This document shows, piece by piece, positions 1 through 7,416 of a stretch of 38,526 bases of DNA (position 1 is its first letter; each line of letters opens with the position of its first letter). This stretch comes from Anaerolineales bacterium (GTDB lineage Bacteria > Chloroflexota > Anaerolineae > Anaerolineales > Villigracilaceae). Below the pieces are notes generated by a model, which had not been told where the DNA came from, did no database searches, and saw only the letters and a program-made list of their open reading frames with translations. The translations under genes and the position numbers were made by a program. The DNA is taken from the NCBI GenBank assembly GCA_030018695.1, contig JASEHI010000019.1, positions 1-38,526 on the forward strand, given 5' to 3'.

Positions 1-1
1 C

Positions 2-238
2 GAAATCGGTTCGGTGATATTTTCCCACCTCGACCCGGATAGCGGCGAAATGGTGTATCCCAAGTTGGAACTGGTGCGCCTGGCCATTCCGCGCCGCGTC
101 TACACCCAGAGCCATCTGGACTACGTCGCCGAGGTGATCGCAAGAATAGCAGAGCGGGCGGATCAGTTACGCGGCTATCGTTTTACTTACGCGCCCGAAT
201 TGTTGCGGCATTTCACGGCCAGGTTTGAGCCTTTATAA
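2..238 (+). CDS. Tryptophanase / tyrosine phenol-lyase, C-terminal fragment
   Basis: Only the last 78 or so codons lie in the window; the frame is open at the left edge, so the gene starts outside. The visible part reads EIGSV, then [20 protein letters not shown] and ends FTARFEPL. This is the typical C-terminus of PLP-dependent beta-eliminating lyases (tryptophanase TnaA, tyrosine phenol-lyase), which split tryptophan or tyrosine into indole or phenol, pyruvate and ammonia. The PLP lysine and substrate-specificity residues are not visible, so the two enzymes cannot be told apart. It is convergent with the DUF1385 gene, with only 8 bases between the stops and no terminator visible. Confidence 0.8.
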   Translation, partial: EIGSVIFSHLDPDSGEMVYPKLELVRLAIPRRVYTQSHLDYVAEVIARIAERADQLRGYRFTYAPELLRHFTARFEPL

Positions 239-246
239 ACCGCGAC

Positions 247-1128
247 TCAGGCTAGCATTTCCTTCTCCGCTTGGCGCATCGTCTCGAAAGCCGTGATGGC
301 CACCTCCAGCATCTTCAAATCCGGCTCACGGGTGGTCAGCGCTTGCAGCGCCAGGTTGGGTTTGATGATGGCGCGCACGAACGACGAATTCAAATGGCTC
401 GCTGTCCAGCGAATGTACTCGTAGGCAATCCCGGCCAGCACCGGGATGAGCAGGATGCGGCTGGCCATTCGCCAGACCAACGGTAATGGGCCGAGCAAGG
501 AAAAAAGCAGGATCGAGAGTAGAACCAGTGTCAGCAGGAATGCTGTCCCGCAGCGGGTGTGGGTCAAAGGGAAACGCGAAACGGACTCAGGCGTAAGCTC
601 AGCGCCCGCTTCGTAAGCATTGATGGTCTTATGTTCCGCGCCGTGATAGGCAAAGACGCGGCGAATATCGGGCATGAAACCAATCCCCCAGATATATCCG
701 ACCAGCAAAAGCAAGCGGATTATCCCCTCGACCAGGTTGCTCCACCAGGCGTTCCAATGGAGGAAATGTTCGCTCAACCAGCCGACGCCGGCCGGGGCGA
801 GGAAAAAGACGCCCATGCCGATCAAGAGCGCCAGGCCCAGGGTCAGGTACAGCGCTGGTCCTTCGAGTTTCTCGTCCTCGCCGGACTGGACATTGGCTGA
901 AAGGGTCAGGGCGCGCATACCCAGTCCGAGCGCATCCCAGAGCATGACCAAGCCGCGTAAAAAAGGGAGCTTCGCGACGCGGCTGGTGTAAATACCATTC
1001 AAGCCATCAGTATGTGTGACGATCTTGCCATCCGGGGCGCGCATCGCAATTGCCACCGCCGCCCGACCGCGCATCATGACGCCCTCGATGACGGCTTGTC
1101 CGCCATAAGTAATGAGTTTATTTTCCAT
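247..1128 (-). CDS. DUF1385 (YqhQ-like) integral membrane protein
   Basis: A 293-residue protein read from ATG at 1128. An upstream in-frame extension to 1251 is mostly repeat-derived and was rejected. The N-terminus carries the family signature GGQAVIEGVMMRG, and the centre has the YHGAEHKTINAYEAG motif seen in DUF1385 proteins. Four hydrophobic segments are visible (about residues 95-120, 130-155, 190-215 and 225-245). The biochemical role is not established; the family is sometimes annotated as metal-dependent because of the conserved His/Glu. It is the last gene of a minus-strand run behind an M20 dipeptidase, with palindromic repeats in the roughly 100-base gap, so it may have its own expression. 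The ribosome-binding site is weak (GGTGG close to the ATG). Confidence 0.85.
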   Translation of the reverse strand: MENKLITYGGQAVIEGVMMRGRAAVAIAMRAPDGKIVTHTDGLNGIYTSRVAKLPFLRGLVMLWDALGLGMRALTLSANVQSGEDEKLEGPALYLTLGLALLIGMGVFFLAPAGVGWLSEHFLHWNAWWSNLVEGIIRLLLLVGYIWGIGFMPDIRRVFAYHGAEHKTINAYEAGAELTPESVSRFPLTHTRCGTAFLLTLVLLSILLFSLLGPLPLVWRMASRILLIPVLAGIAYEYIRWTASHLNSSFVRAIIKPNLALQALTTREPDLKMLEVAITAFETMRQAEKEMLA

Positions 1129-1143
1129 AGACCACCAGTAGAA

Positions 1144-1169
1144 GTAGGGCCGGTTTCTATGCTGGCCCT
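1144..1169 (+). repeat. GTAG-footed hairpin, plus orientation
   Basis: GTAG at 1144-1147 is followed by an AGGGCC/GGCCCT stem (1146-1151 with 1164-1169) and a 12-base loop. It faces the minus-oriented GTAG element at 1186-1239, giving an inverted pair like the composite arrays of REP elements. Confidence 0.45.
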
Positions 1170-1185
1170 TTAGATTCGCTTGATT

Positions 1186-1239
1186 GGCGGGATGAGAATC
1201 CCGCCCTACCCAGCGAGAGGAGAATCCCGCCCTACCCAG
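1186..1239 (-). repeat. GTAG-footed REP-like element: half-arm plus full palindrome
   Basis: On the minus strand the order is GTAG-GGCGGGATTCTC as a half-copy (plus 1220-1235), 6 bases, then the same arm again closed by ATCCCGCC to form an 8-bp stem (1186-1193 with 1198-1205). The two 20-bp direct repeats (1194-1213 and 1220-1239) are identical. The TAG of the outer GTAG is the stop codon of the M20 dipeptidase (1232-1234). The architecture matches that of the hairpins around the RAYT at 34.8 kb, although the arm sequence is unrelated. Confidence 0.75.
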
Positions 1240-2635
1240 TTTTAGATGCAAGATTCAGGAAGAAATGGATGAACGCCTCGATGCCCCGGTACCAGGTCGG
1301 CAGGTGCAGTTTTTCATTCGGCGCGTGGACGTTGTCGTCGGGAAGGCCGAAACCGGTCACAACCGACTCGAGAGCCAACAAACGCTGCATCTGCCCCACT
1401 ACCGGGATCGAGCCGCCCTCGCGCCGGAAATACGGCTGCACGCCCCAGACGGATTCCAATGCCTTGCCCATCGCCCGCACCCCGGCATTATTCCGGTCTG
1501 ATATCGAAGGCGCGCCGCCGTGCATTTCGATCAATTCCCAGCGGATGTCTTTGGACGCACTTTGCTCCAGATAACGGCGCAATTGTCCCGCCACGTCGGC
1601 TGGATTCTGGTCGGGTACGAGGCGGGTGGAGATCTTGGCCATCGCCCAGGCCGGGATGACAGTCTTGGAACCCTCGCCGGTGAAACCAGCCAGCAGGCCG
1701 TTGACGTCCAGCGTCGGGCGCGCCCCGCTGCGCTCCACCGGGCTGTATCCGGCTTCACCATAAAGCGCCGGCGCGCCGGTTTGCTCCAGGTAATGCTTCT
1801 CGTCCATTGGCAAACGCGCCATCTCAGCCCGCTCCTCCGCGCTCAACGGACGGACTTTATCGTAGAAACCTGGCAGCGTGACGCGACCCTCCGCGTCGTG
1901 CATCCCGGCGATCAACTCAGCCAGGGCGTTGGCCGGGTTATGCACCACACCCCCGTAGATGCCCGAATGCAGGTCGCTGGCCGGACCGTAAACGCGCAAC
2001 TCAAAATAAGCCAGACCGCGCAGAGAATTGGTGATGGTCGGGTAATTCTGGCCGATCATGCCACTATCGGGATTTAGGGCAAAATCACTGGCTAACAACT
2101 CCTTGTGGTCCGCAATGAACGCCTCCAGACTGGGCGAACCGATCTCCTCTTCGCCTTCGATCAGCCACTTGAGGTTGACCGGCAGACCGCCATTCCTGAC
2201 AATCGCCTCGACCGCCTTCAGCGCCGCGACCACCTGCCCCTTCATATCTGATGCGCCGCGGGCATACAGGCTTTCGCCGCGTACGGTCGGCTCGAAGGGG
2301 CCGCTCTGCCACAGGTCGAGCGGGTCGGCCGGCTGGACATCGTAGTGACCGTAGATCAGCACGGTCGGCGCGCTTCTCGCCCCCGCAGTTTGGGGGTGAG
2401 CGCCCAGCCATTCGGCATACACCACCGGGTGCCTGGCGGTCGGATATATTTCCACTTTTTGCATCCCCAGGTCACGCAACTGGCTCGCAACCCAATTGGC
2501 CGCATCCTGCATATCCGGCAGATGAGACGGGTCGGTTGAAACAGACGGGATGCTCAAGAAAGTTTCCAGCAATTTCAAGGATTGCTCTTTGTTCTGGCGA
2601 GCATATTCCAGGGCTGCTTGGCGTTGGTCAGACAT
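1232..2635 (-). CDS. M20-family dipeptidase
   Basis: A 467-residue zinc metallopeptidase read from ATG at 2635, which has AAAAGGAG five bases upstream; a GTG two codons earlier is less well placed. Metal-site motifs are visible in order: VLIYGHYDVQPADP (His ligand), GASDMKGQ (bridging Asp), EGEEEIGSPS (catalytic and ligand Glu) and DNVHAPNE near the C-terminus. Length and motifs fit the M20 dipeptidase/CNDP-like branch, which hydrolyses dipeptides or acyl-amino acids in the cytoplasm. Its start overlaps the preceding gene by 8 bases, implying translational coupling. The stop codon TAG is part of a REP-like GTAG foot, so the extreme C-terminus (KTG) may have been set by repeat insertion. The peptide-binding protein upstream suggests a peptide uptake and degradation operon. 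Confidence 0.9.
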   Translation of the reverse strand: MSDQRQAALEYARQNKEQSLKLLETFLSIPSVSTDPSHLPDMQDAANWVASQLRDLGMQKVEIYPTARHPVVYAEWLGAHPQTAGARSAPTVLIYGHYDVQPADPLDLWQSGPFEPTVRGESLYARGASDMKGQVVAALKAVEAIVRNGGLPVNLKWLIEGEEEIGSPSLEAFIADHKELLASDFALNPDSGMIGQNYPTITNSLRGLAYFELRVYGPASDLHSGIYGGVVHNPANALAELIAGMHDAEGRVTLPGFYDKVRPLSAEERAEMARLPMDEKHYLEQTGAPALYGEAGYSPVERSGARPTLDVNGLLAGFTGEGSKTVIPAWAMAKISTRLVPDQNPADVAGQLRRYLEQSASKDIRWELIEMHGGAPSISDRNNAGVRAMGKALESVWGVQPYFRREGGSIPVVGQMQRLLALESVVTGFGLPDDNVHAPNEKLHLPTWYRGIEAFIHFFLNLASKTG

Positions 2636-3194
2636 TGACACTCCTTTTCAACTTCCCGTACAAGTACCAGTATTCCGGCTGCGGGAAAGCGGTCGTTAAA
2701 TCCGCATCCCAGACAAATTCACCCGGGAGCCATTCGGCTTTCAAAATTGCATCCAGACTGGATAGAGAGTCCAATTTTTTTGTGGGGAAGGCGAATTCAC
2801 CCGACAACAGTCCCAGCATGACCCGCCACTGGACCTCGTGAGGGTAGGCGTGGGCATGATTTTCAGGCGAGTCGCGGTAATCGCTCAGATAATTGCGCCA
2901 TAGCTCGAGGCGGGCATGGACCTCGCGACCGGCTTTTCGCTCCCAAGCAGAGCGCCACTTCGTACGCACGGCGTCCATCTTCCCCTCGAGGGCTGCCATT
3001 TCCACCTGCGCCGCTGAAGAGGGCCTCCGCGCCTGAAGGCGAGCCTGGGCTAAAAGAAGGCCGCCGATCGTCAAACGCGGCACTCCGGCTGCGCCGGGGG
3101 TCAGCGGCCAGTAGAGTTCCCCCGAGAGAAGATAATCCGTCAATTCCTGGATTCCGGCTCGCAAAAAGGCCAGGTCTTGCTCGGGGCTGGGCAT
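2628..3194 (-). CDS. Conserved-looking protein of unknown function
   Basis: A 188-residue soluble protein that I do not recognise. The start at ATG 3194 (MPSPEQD) follows AAAGGA about ten bases upstream; a longer frame would overlap the upstream gene. No signal peptide or membrane segment is visible. The centre (roughly residues 55-105) is rich in Arg/Lys/Glu and Trp (RTKWRSAWERKAGREVHARL) and probably helical. The C-terminus is aromatic (EYWYLYGKLKR). It lies 14 bases after the solute-binding-protein gene and overlaps the M20 dipeptidase start by 8 bases, so it is almost certainly co-transcribed with both. Its role is unknown; the tight overlap favours a function linked to the dipeptidase. 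Confidence 0.75.
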   Translation of the reverse strand: MPSPEQDLAFLRAGIQELTDYLLSGELYWPLTPGAAGVPRLTIGGLLLAQARLQARRPSSAAQVEMAALEGKMDAVRTKWRSAWERKAGREVHARLELWRNYLSDYRDSPENHAHAYPHEVQWRVMLGLLSGEFAFPTKKLDSLSSLDAILKAEWLPGEFVWDADLTTAFPQPEYWYLYGKLKRSVNV

Positions 3195-3208
3195 GGCAGA
3201 TTGTTCCT

Positions 3209-4897
3209 TTAGGGAGCGGTCGTTGGCTCGATGGTCTGGTCGAGCGCGCGCCGCGTGACCAGATACCAATCCGAGACGTTGTTGAAACGGTCGCTGGGTT
3301 CGAAGAGCGGCGGGATCTGCACGCCCCGCATGCGCACGTCCACGCCATAGCTGTAAACCGGATAAAAGAGCGGCAGGGCAGGTAATTCTTTGGCGAATAT
3401 GGATTGAAAGTTGCGGTAAAGCCGGGCGCGGATATCCATGTCAACCAAAACCCGCGCCTGTTCGAGGTATTCGCTGGCGGTGCGATTATCCCACTGTGAA
3501 TAGTTTTGTCCGCCGGTCGCCTCGGATTGGTGCCAGAAGGGATACGGATCGGGATCCGGTGACCGGCTGAGGTCCAGTTCGACCAGGGCAGCCTGGTACT
3601 CGCGGGGAATGAGATGCTCGTTCAGCAATGAATCAAAGGCAACAGCCTGCAGGTTCACCTGGACGCCGATAATCGCCCAGTCCCTTTGAATGGACTGCGC
3701 CAGTTTGGCATGTTGTTCGTCATCCGGATAAAGAAGGGTAAAAGCGAGCTGTTGGCCATTCTTGGCGCGCAGCGCGCCATCCGCAGGTAGAAGATAGCCC
3801 TCTGCCTTGAGCAAGGCAATCGCCGCATCGGGATCGTAATCAATATGCGGCACGCTGGCGTAGTAAGCCCAGGTGCCGGGTAAAATCGGGCTGTCGGCAA
3901 CAATCGCCTGGCTGTGGAGGTAAGTGTCCACCATCCACTGGCGGTTGAGACCCAACATCAAAGCACGCCGCACGTTTTTTTCCTCAAAGAAGGCAACCTC
4001 AGTATTTTTTAGATTGAACAGGATCATGCTCATCTTCGGCAGGCGACTGCTGTAAAGCGCGAGATTCTTTTCGATCAGCGCCGCGGGGAGAATATCGGTC
4101 GTGACCTGGCTGAGGCCGAGCACTTCGCCCTGTTGGTAGGCGTCCATGGCAGCCGGCGCGGTGGGATAATAGCGAAAAACGATCTGCTGGACAAATGGAG
4201 ACTTGCCATGGTAGTTCTCGGAGGCTGCCAGCACTACGCCGGTGACCTGGCTGTTTTCTACCACCAGGTGGTCGAAGCGATACGGCCCACTTCCGACCGG
4301 TTTCAGGTTGAAATCGGCATTCGCAATTTGATCTGCGGGAACGTTCTCGAGCAAGTGTTTGGGCAGGATGCCAAAAGTCAGGTAATCGAGGAAAGGTACG
4401 AAAGGCTCCGCCAGTGTAAATTTGATCGTCTTGTCGCTCAAGAGTGTGACTTCGACCTCATCCCACAAGGCGCGCACATCCGCCGGATAGGCAGAGTACT
4501 GGCTGCGCAAAAGGCTGAGCGTGAAAAGCACGTCCTGCGTGGTGACGGGTTGGCCGTCGTGCCAGACGGCTTCAGCCCGGAGGGTGACGTTATAGATTGT
4601 TCCTTCCGGCGTAACCCCCCAGGATTCGGCCAGGTCCGCTTGAGGGATGCCGCGCGAATCGAATTTAAATAGACCGCTGAAGAGCAGGCGATCTATATCG
4701 CGATCGGCCGGATTGTTTAGATCCAGGATTGGATTCAATCGTCCAAACGAGCCGACCAGCCCTTCAGTATAGATCCCCCCACTTGCCGCCTGGGGTAGGG
4801 TCGGATTCAAGCCTGGCTGCTGTTGGGTCAGGAGCAGGATGCCGACCACGATCAAAGTAAGAATAACAACCAGGATTTGCCAGCGTAATTTTTTCAT
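3209..4897 (-). CDS. ABC transporter solute-binding protein, family 5 (peptide type)
   Basis: A 562-residue extracytoplasmic binding protein of the oligopeptide/dipeptide/nickel family (SBP_bac_5). The N-terminus is basic then hydrophobic (MKKLRWQ followed by about 17 apolar residues), a signal anchor; no lipobox cysteine is visible, so it may stay membrane-anchored by its N-terminal helix. Family features include the early GGIYTEGLVGSFGRLNPI segment and the AVWHDGQPVTTQDVLFTL block near residue 110. No permease or ATPase genes lie beside it, so it would have to work with a transporter encoded elsewhere. A hairpin with a U-rich tail ends only about 15 bases upstream of the ATG, and no good Shine-Dalgarno sequence is visible. 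Expression may rely on read-through from secG. Confidence 0.88.
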   Translation of the reverse strand: MKKLRWQILVVILTLIVVGILLLTQQQPGLNPTLPQAASGGIYTEGLVGSFGRLNPILDLNNPADRDIDRLLFSGLFKFDSRGIPQADLAESWGVTPEGTIYNVTLRAEAVWHDGQPVTTQDVLFTLSLLRSQYSAYPADVRALWDEVEVTLLSDKTIKFTLAEPFVPFLDYLTFGILPKHLLENVPADQIANADFNLKPVGSGPYRFDHLVVENSQVTGVVLAASENYHGKSPFVQQIVFRYYPTAPAAMDAYQQGEVLGLSQVTTDILPAALIEKNLALYSSRLPKMSMILFNLKNTEVAFFEEKNVRRALMLGLNRQWMVDTYLHSQAIVADSPILPGTWAYYASVPHIDYDPDAAIALLKAEGYLLPADGALRAKNGQQLAFTLLYPDDEQHAKLAQSIQRDWAIIGVQVNLQAVAFDSLLNEHLIPREYQAALVELDLSRSPDPDPYPFWHQSEATGGQNYSQWDNRTASEYLEQARVLVDMDIRARLYRNFQSIFAKELPALPLFYPVYSYGVDVRMRGVQIPPLFEPSDRFNNVSDWYLVTRRALDQTIEPTTAP

Positions 4898-4905
4898 AAG
4901 TTGTG

Positions 4906-4960
4906 CAATAAAAGAAAGGCCTCCCCGGCGCGTTGGGTGGAAAGCCGGCGATGGCCTTTC
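4906..4960 (-). terminator. Rho-independent terminator or attenuator after secG
   Basis: Read on the minus strand, an 8-bp stem (GAAAGGCC, plus 4953-4960, with GGCCTTTC, plus 4914-4921) encloses a second 5-bp CCGGC/GCCGG stem. It is followed by TTTTATT. It lies between secG and the solute-binding-protein gene, ending just before the latter's start codon. Confidence 0.65.
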
Positions 4961-4977
4961 TCATCGCAAAGAGGTAT

Positions 4978-5205
4978 TTAGACCCTGTGGATGACCACCG
5001 TGGTGAGAACCAGGGCAAAGAATATGACGCTGAACACGATCGTCACCCAAAAGAGGGTCTTTTCAACCCCTCGCCGGGCGGTAAAAACGCTGCCAGTATC
5101 CGAGCCGGTCAAACCGCCCAGGCCAGCGCCTTTGCTTTGCAGAATAATACTGGCCACCAGGGCGATTGACGTTATAATCAAACTTACATCTAAAATTTGT
5201 TCCAT
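4978..5205 (-). CDS. secG: SecG, protein-export membrane subunit
   Basis: A 75-residue protein with two transmembrane helices (about residues 6-24 and 50-72) joined by the characteristic Gly-rich loop QSKGAGLGGLTGSDTG, diagnostic for SecG of the SecYEG translocon. An RGVEK segment precedes helix 2, as in typical bacterial SecG. AGGAGG lies nine bases before the ATG. A good promoter precedes it and a terminator follows, so it can be a single-gene transcript. Family assignment is firm despite the short length. Confidence 0.93.
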   Translation of the reverse strand: MEQILDVSLIITSIALVASIILQSKGAGLGGLTGSDTGSVFTARRGVEKTLFWVTIVFSVIFFALVLTTVVIHRV

Positions 5206-5234
5206 TCAGTAGCCTCCTAAGCTGTAGACGCCGA

Positions 5235-5264
5235 ATTATACCTTTGAAGCGGGAAAACCGTCAA
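5235..5264 (-). promoter_or_regulatory. Sigma-70-type promoter of secG
   Basis: On the minus strand TTGACG (plus 5259-5264) and a perfect TATAAT (plus 5235-5240) are separated by 18 bases, about 30 bases before the secG start codon. The region is shared with the divergent PHP gene starting at 5276, whose promoter I cannot place. Confidence 0.65.
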
Positions 5265-5275
5265 ATGAGAATCCA

Positions 5276-6334
5276 ATGCACGAATTGATCATCAACCTCC
5301 ACCTGCACACCACCTATTCGGACGGCAGCGGCAGCCACCTTGACCTGGCGCGCGCGGCGCTAAAATCCGGCCTGGATGCCATCCTGGTCAGCGATCACAA
5401 CGTCTGGGTGCAGGGCCTCGAAGGCTACCACCGGGACGGTAAACAGCGCACATTGCTCCTGGTCGGCGAGGAAATCCACGATCAGAGCCGCGATCCGCAA
5501 AAGAACCACCTGCTCGTCTTCGGCGCGGAGCGTGAGCTGGCTGGCTTTGCCGACGACCCTCAGGCGCTGATTGACGCCGTCCGCAAGGCCGGAGGCGTTT
5601 CGTTCATCGCCCATCCCGTAGACCCGCAACTGCCCGCCTTCAACGAGACGGACATCTCCTGGGAAGACTGGCAGGCAAGCGGTTTCACCGGCCTCGAACT
5701 GTGGAACGGTTTTAGCGAACTCAAAATGGTGGTAAAAGGCAAGCTGGATGCCCTCTTTTATGCTTATTACCCCGAATTCATCGCCCGCGGGCCGCACCCC
5801 GAGGCCTTGCGCATCTGGGACAACCTGCTTGCCTCCGGGCGACGGATCGTCGCCGTGGGTGGCTCGGACGCCCATGCCCGCAAGATGAGGATGGGCCCGC
5901 TGCGTAAGACCATCTTCCCATACGCATTCCACTTTTCAACCGTCAATACGCATCTGCTCGTCCCGCAGCCGTTGAGCGGCGAACTGCTTGCCGACCGCAA
6001 GATGATCTATGAGGCGCTGGCAGCCGGGCACACTTTCATCGGCTATGACCTGCCGGCTGCGGCGCGCGGCTTCCGCTTCACCGCCCAGGGCAGGGAAAAA
6101 ACCGCGCGGATGGGCGATGAAATCCCGGCTCATGGCGGCGTGACATTGCAAGTTAAAACGCCCCGGCGCGCCGATATCCACCTGCTCAAGGATGGCAAAA
6201 TCATCAAAGCGAATCATGGCGAGACCATCACCCACATCACCACCGAGCCGGGCGTATATCGCGTGGAGGTTTATCTGCGCTTCCTGGGGCGAAAACGGGG
6301 CTGGATTTTCAGCAACCCGATTTACGTCAAATAA
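5276..6334 (+). CDS. PHP-domain metal-dependent phosphoesterase
   Basis: A 352-residue protein of the polymerase-and-histidinol-phosphatase superfamily. Metal-binding motifs occur in the expected order: HLHTTYSDGSG (about residues 9-19), VSDHNVW (about 38), GEEIHD (about 65), FIAHPVDP (about 112) and GGSDAH (about 198). The C-terminal third (KTPRRADIHLLKDGKII, then PGVYRVEVYLR) resembles a beta-sandwich add-on seen in PHP proteins with a CehA-like arrangement. The substrate is unknown; phosphoesterase activity is inferred from the fold. No signal peptide is visible. It is divergent from secG with 70 bases between, and no strong Shine-Dalgarno is seen before ATG 5276. Confidence 0.85.
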   Translation: MHELIINLHLHTTYSDGSGSHLDLARAALKSGLDAILVSDHNVWVQGLEGYHRDGKQRTLLLVGEEIHDQSRDPQKNHLLVFGAERELAGFADDPQALIDAVRKAGGVSFIAHPVDPQLPAFNETDISWEDWQASGFTGLELWNGFSELKMVVKGKLDALFYAYYPEFIARGPHPEALRIWDNLLASGRRIVAVGGSDAHARKMRMGPLRKTIFPYAFHFSTVNTHLLVPQPLSGELLADRKMIYEALAAGHTFIGYDLPAAARGFRFTAQGREKTARMGDEIPAHGGVTLQVKTPRRADIHLLKDGKIIKANHGETITHITTEPGVYRVEVYLRFLGRKRGWIFSNPIYVK

Positions 6335-6339
6335 TGCCC

Positions 6340-6368
6340 TTCGCAAAACCCCTACTTTATAGTACACT
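6340..6368 (+). promoter_or_regulatory. Candidate promoter of the rpsF operon
   Basis: TTCGCA (6340-6345), 17 bases, TACACT (6363-6368). The -10 box is good and the -35 box poor. It lies just after the PHP gene and about 100 bases before rpsF, leaving room for a structured leader. Confidence 0.35.
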
Positions 6369-6379
6369 ATCGCCCGTTG

Positions 6380-6403
6380 CAGCCACGCCTGGGCGCGTGG
6401 CTG
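6380..6403 (+). promoter_or_regulatory. Leader hairpin upstream of rpsF
   Basis: A perfect 9-bp stem (CAGCCACGC at 6380-6388 with GCGTGGCTG at 6395-6403) with a six-base loop, followed by CCGCACCCGG. Leaders of rpsF operons in many bacteria carry an S6:S18-binding autoregulatory motif with a CCG bulge. This hairpin is in the right place, but I could not match the full consensus. Confidence 0.35.
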
Positions 6404-6468
6404 ACTTTCCGCACCCGGCTCGCCCACGGCAATGACCGGGAGCATATCCCAAGGAAAGGAGGTTTCCT

Positions 6469-6753
6469 ATGCACAAGTATGAGTTGGTTTGCATCATCCA
6501 TCCCGACCTGGACGAGGCCGCTTTTAACGGCGCGATTGACAAGGTGAAGGGTTGGATTGTCGAAGCCGGCGGCAGCATTGACAAAACAGATGTCTGGGGC
6601 CGCAAGCGCCTGGCCTACATCATCCGCAAGCAGCGTGAAGGGCAGTATTTCCTGCTCAATCTCAGCCTGCCCCCTGCGGCTACCGCTGGGCTGGATCAAA
6701 ATTTGCGTTTCCTTGAGCCGGTGATCCGCCACATGATTACGCTGGTTGACTAA
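6469..6753 (+). CDS. rpsF: 30S ribosomal protein bS6
   Basis: A 94-residue protein with typical bS6 blocks: MHKYELVCIIHPDLDEAA at the N-terminus, DVWGRKRLAYIIRKQREGQYFLL in the middle and the terminal helix LDQNLRFLEPVIRHMI. It binds the platform of the small subunit as a dimer with bS18, whose gene lies two positions downstream. A strong AAAGGAGG precedes the ATG. Operon order rpsF-ssb-rpsR is the widespread bacterial arrangement; bL9 (rplI), often next, is absent here. Confidence 0.97.
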   Translation: MHKYELVCIIHPDLDEAAFNGAIDKVKGWIVEAGGSIDKTDVWGRKRLAYIIRKQREGQYFLLNLSLPPAATAGLDQNLRFLEPVIRHMITLVD

Positions 6754-6835
6754 CCTGCCGAGCAGGCCTTCGGCACCAGCGTCGGTTTGGTATTATTCGT
6801 TACGAGCGCCCCAGCGGGGTGCAAAGGAGTGAAAG

Positions 6836-7249
6836 ATGAGCCGAGGTTTGAATAAAGTAATGATCATTGGCAACCTGGGGCGCGATCCTGAAATGCGCTA
6901 TACCCCTTCGGGCCGGCCTGTGACCACTTTTACCCTTGCCACCAGCCGTTCGTGGAACAGCGCGGATGGCGAACGCCACACCGAAACCGAATGGTTCAAC
7001 GTCGTCGCCTGGGGCAACCTGGCCGAGATTTGCAAGCAGCACCTGAACAAAGGCAAGCAAGTCTACATCGAAGGACGCCTGCAAACCCGACGCTGGGAAG
7101 ACAAAGAGGGCGCCAAGCACACTATGACTGAGATCGTCGCGTCCGAGATGCTGATGCTCGGCGAACGCCGCGAAGTCAATCACAGTGAAGCGGCAGTCGC
7201 CGCAGCAGAAATCGAGGGGCAGGCAGAAGAGGACGAGTTTCCCTTCTAA
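6836..7249 (+). CDS. ssb: Single-stranded DNA-binding protein
   Basis: A 137-residue SSB. The OB-fold region covers about residues 1-110, with MIIGNLGRDPEMRYTPSGRPV, the conserved WFNVVAWGNLAE and KGKQVYIEGRLQTRRW. A short acidic linker leads to the C-terminal tip EDEFPF, the peptide that recruits replication and repair partners. AAAGGAG lies six bases before the ATG. A GCGCCCC/GGGGTGC hairpin overlaps the region just upstream of the ribosome-binding site (about 6807-6823). It sits between the two genes of the S6/S18 pair, the usual position. Confidence 0.97.
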   Translation: MSRGLNKVMIIGNLGRDPEMRYTPSGRPVTTFTLATSRSWNSADGERHTETEWFNVVAWGNLAEICKQHLNKGKQVYIEGRLQTRRWEDKEGAKHTMTEIVASEMLMLGERREVNHSEAAVAAAEIEGQAEEDEFPF

Positions 7250-7259
7250 GCCGCCCAAG

Positions 7260-7414
7260 GTAATGCGAAATTAATTTCGCACTACACTTGGTAATGCGAA
7301 ATTAATTTCGCACTACACTTGACGGTACAAGTGAGTTTGTTGGAGCAAATACGTAATGCGAAATTAATTTCGCACTACACTTGACGGTACAAGTAAGTTT
7401 GTTGGAGTAAATAC
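7260..7414. repeat. 62-bp tandem duplication with GTAG-footed palindromes ahead of rpsR
   Basis: A 31-bp unit occurs three times (7260-7290, 7291-7321, 7353-7383). Each copy contains the perfect 18-bp palindrome TGCGAAATTAATTTCGCA followed by CTAC (GTAG on the minus strand). Copies two and three belong to a 62-bp tandem duplication (7291-7352 and 7353-7414) differing at only two positions. The second 62-bp unit carries the TTGGAG ribosome-binding site of rpsR, so the first carries a ghost of it. Copy one abuts the end of ssb. Confidence 0.92.
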
Positions 7415-7416
7415 CT

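Noticed and set aside
7260-7414. CRISPR array, because of three identical 31-bp units with an internal palindrome
   Set aside because: Copies one and two touch without a spacer, the third follows duplicated rather than unique DNA, and no cas genes are present; it is a tandem duplication.
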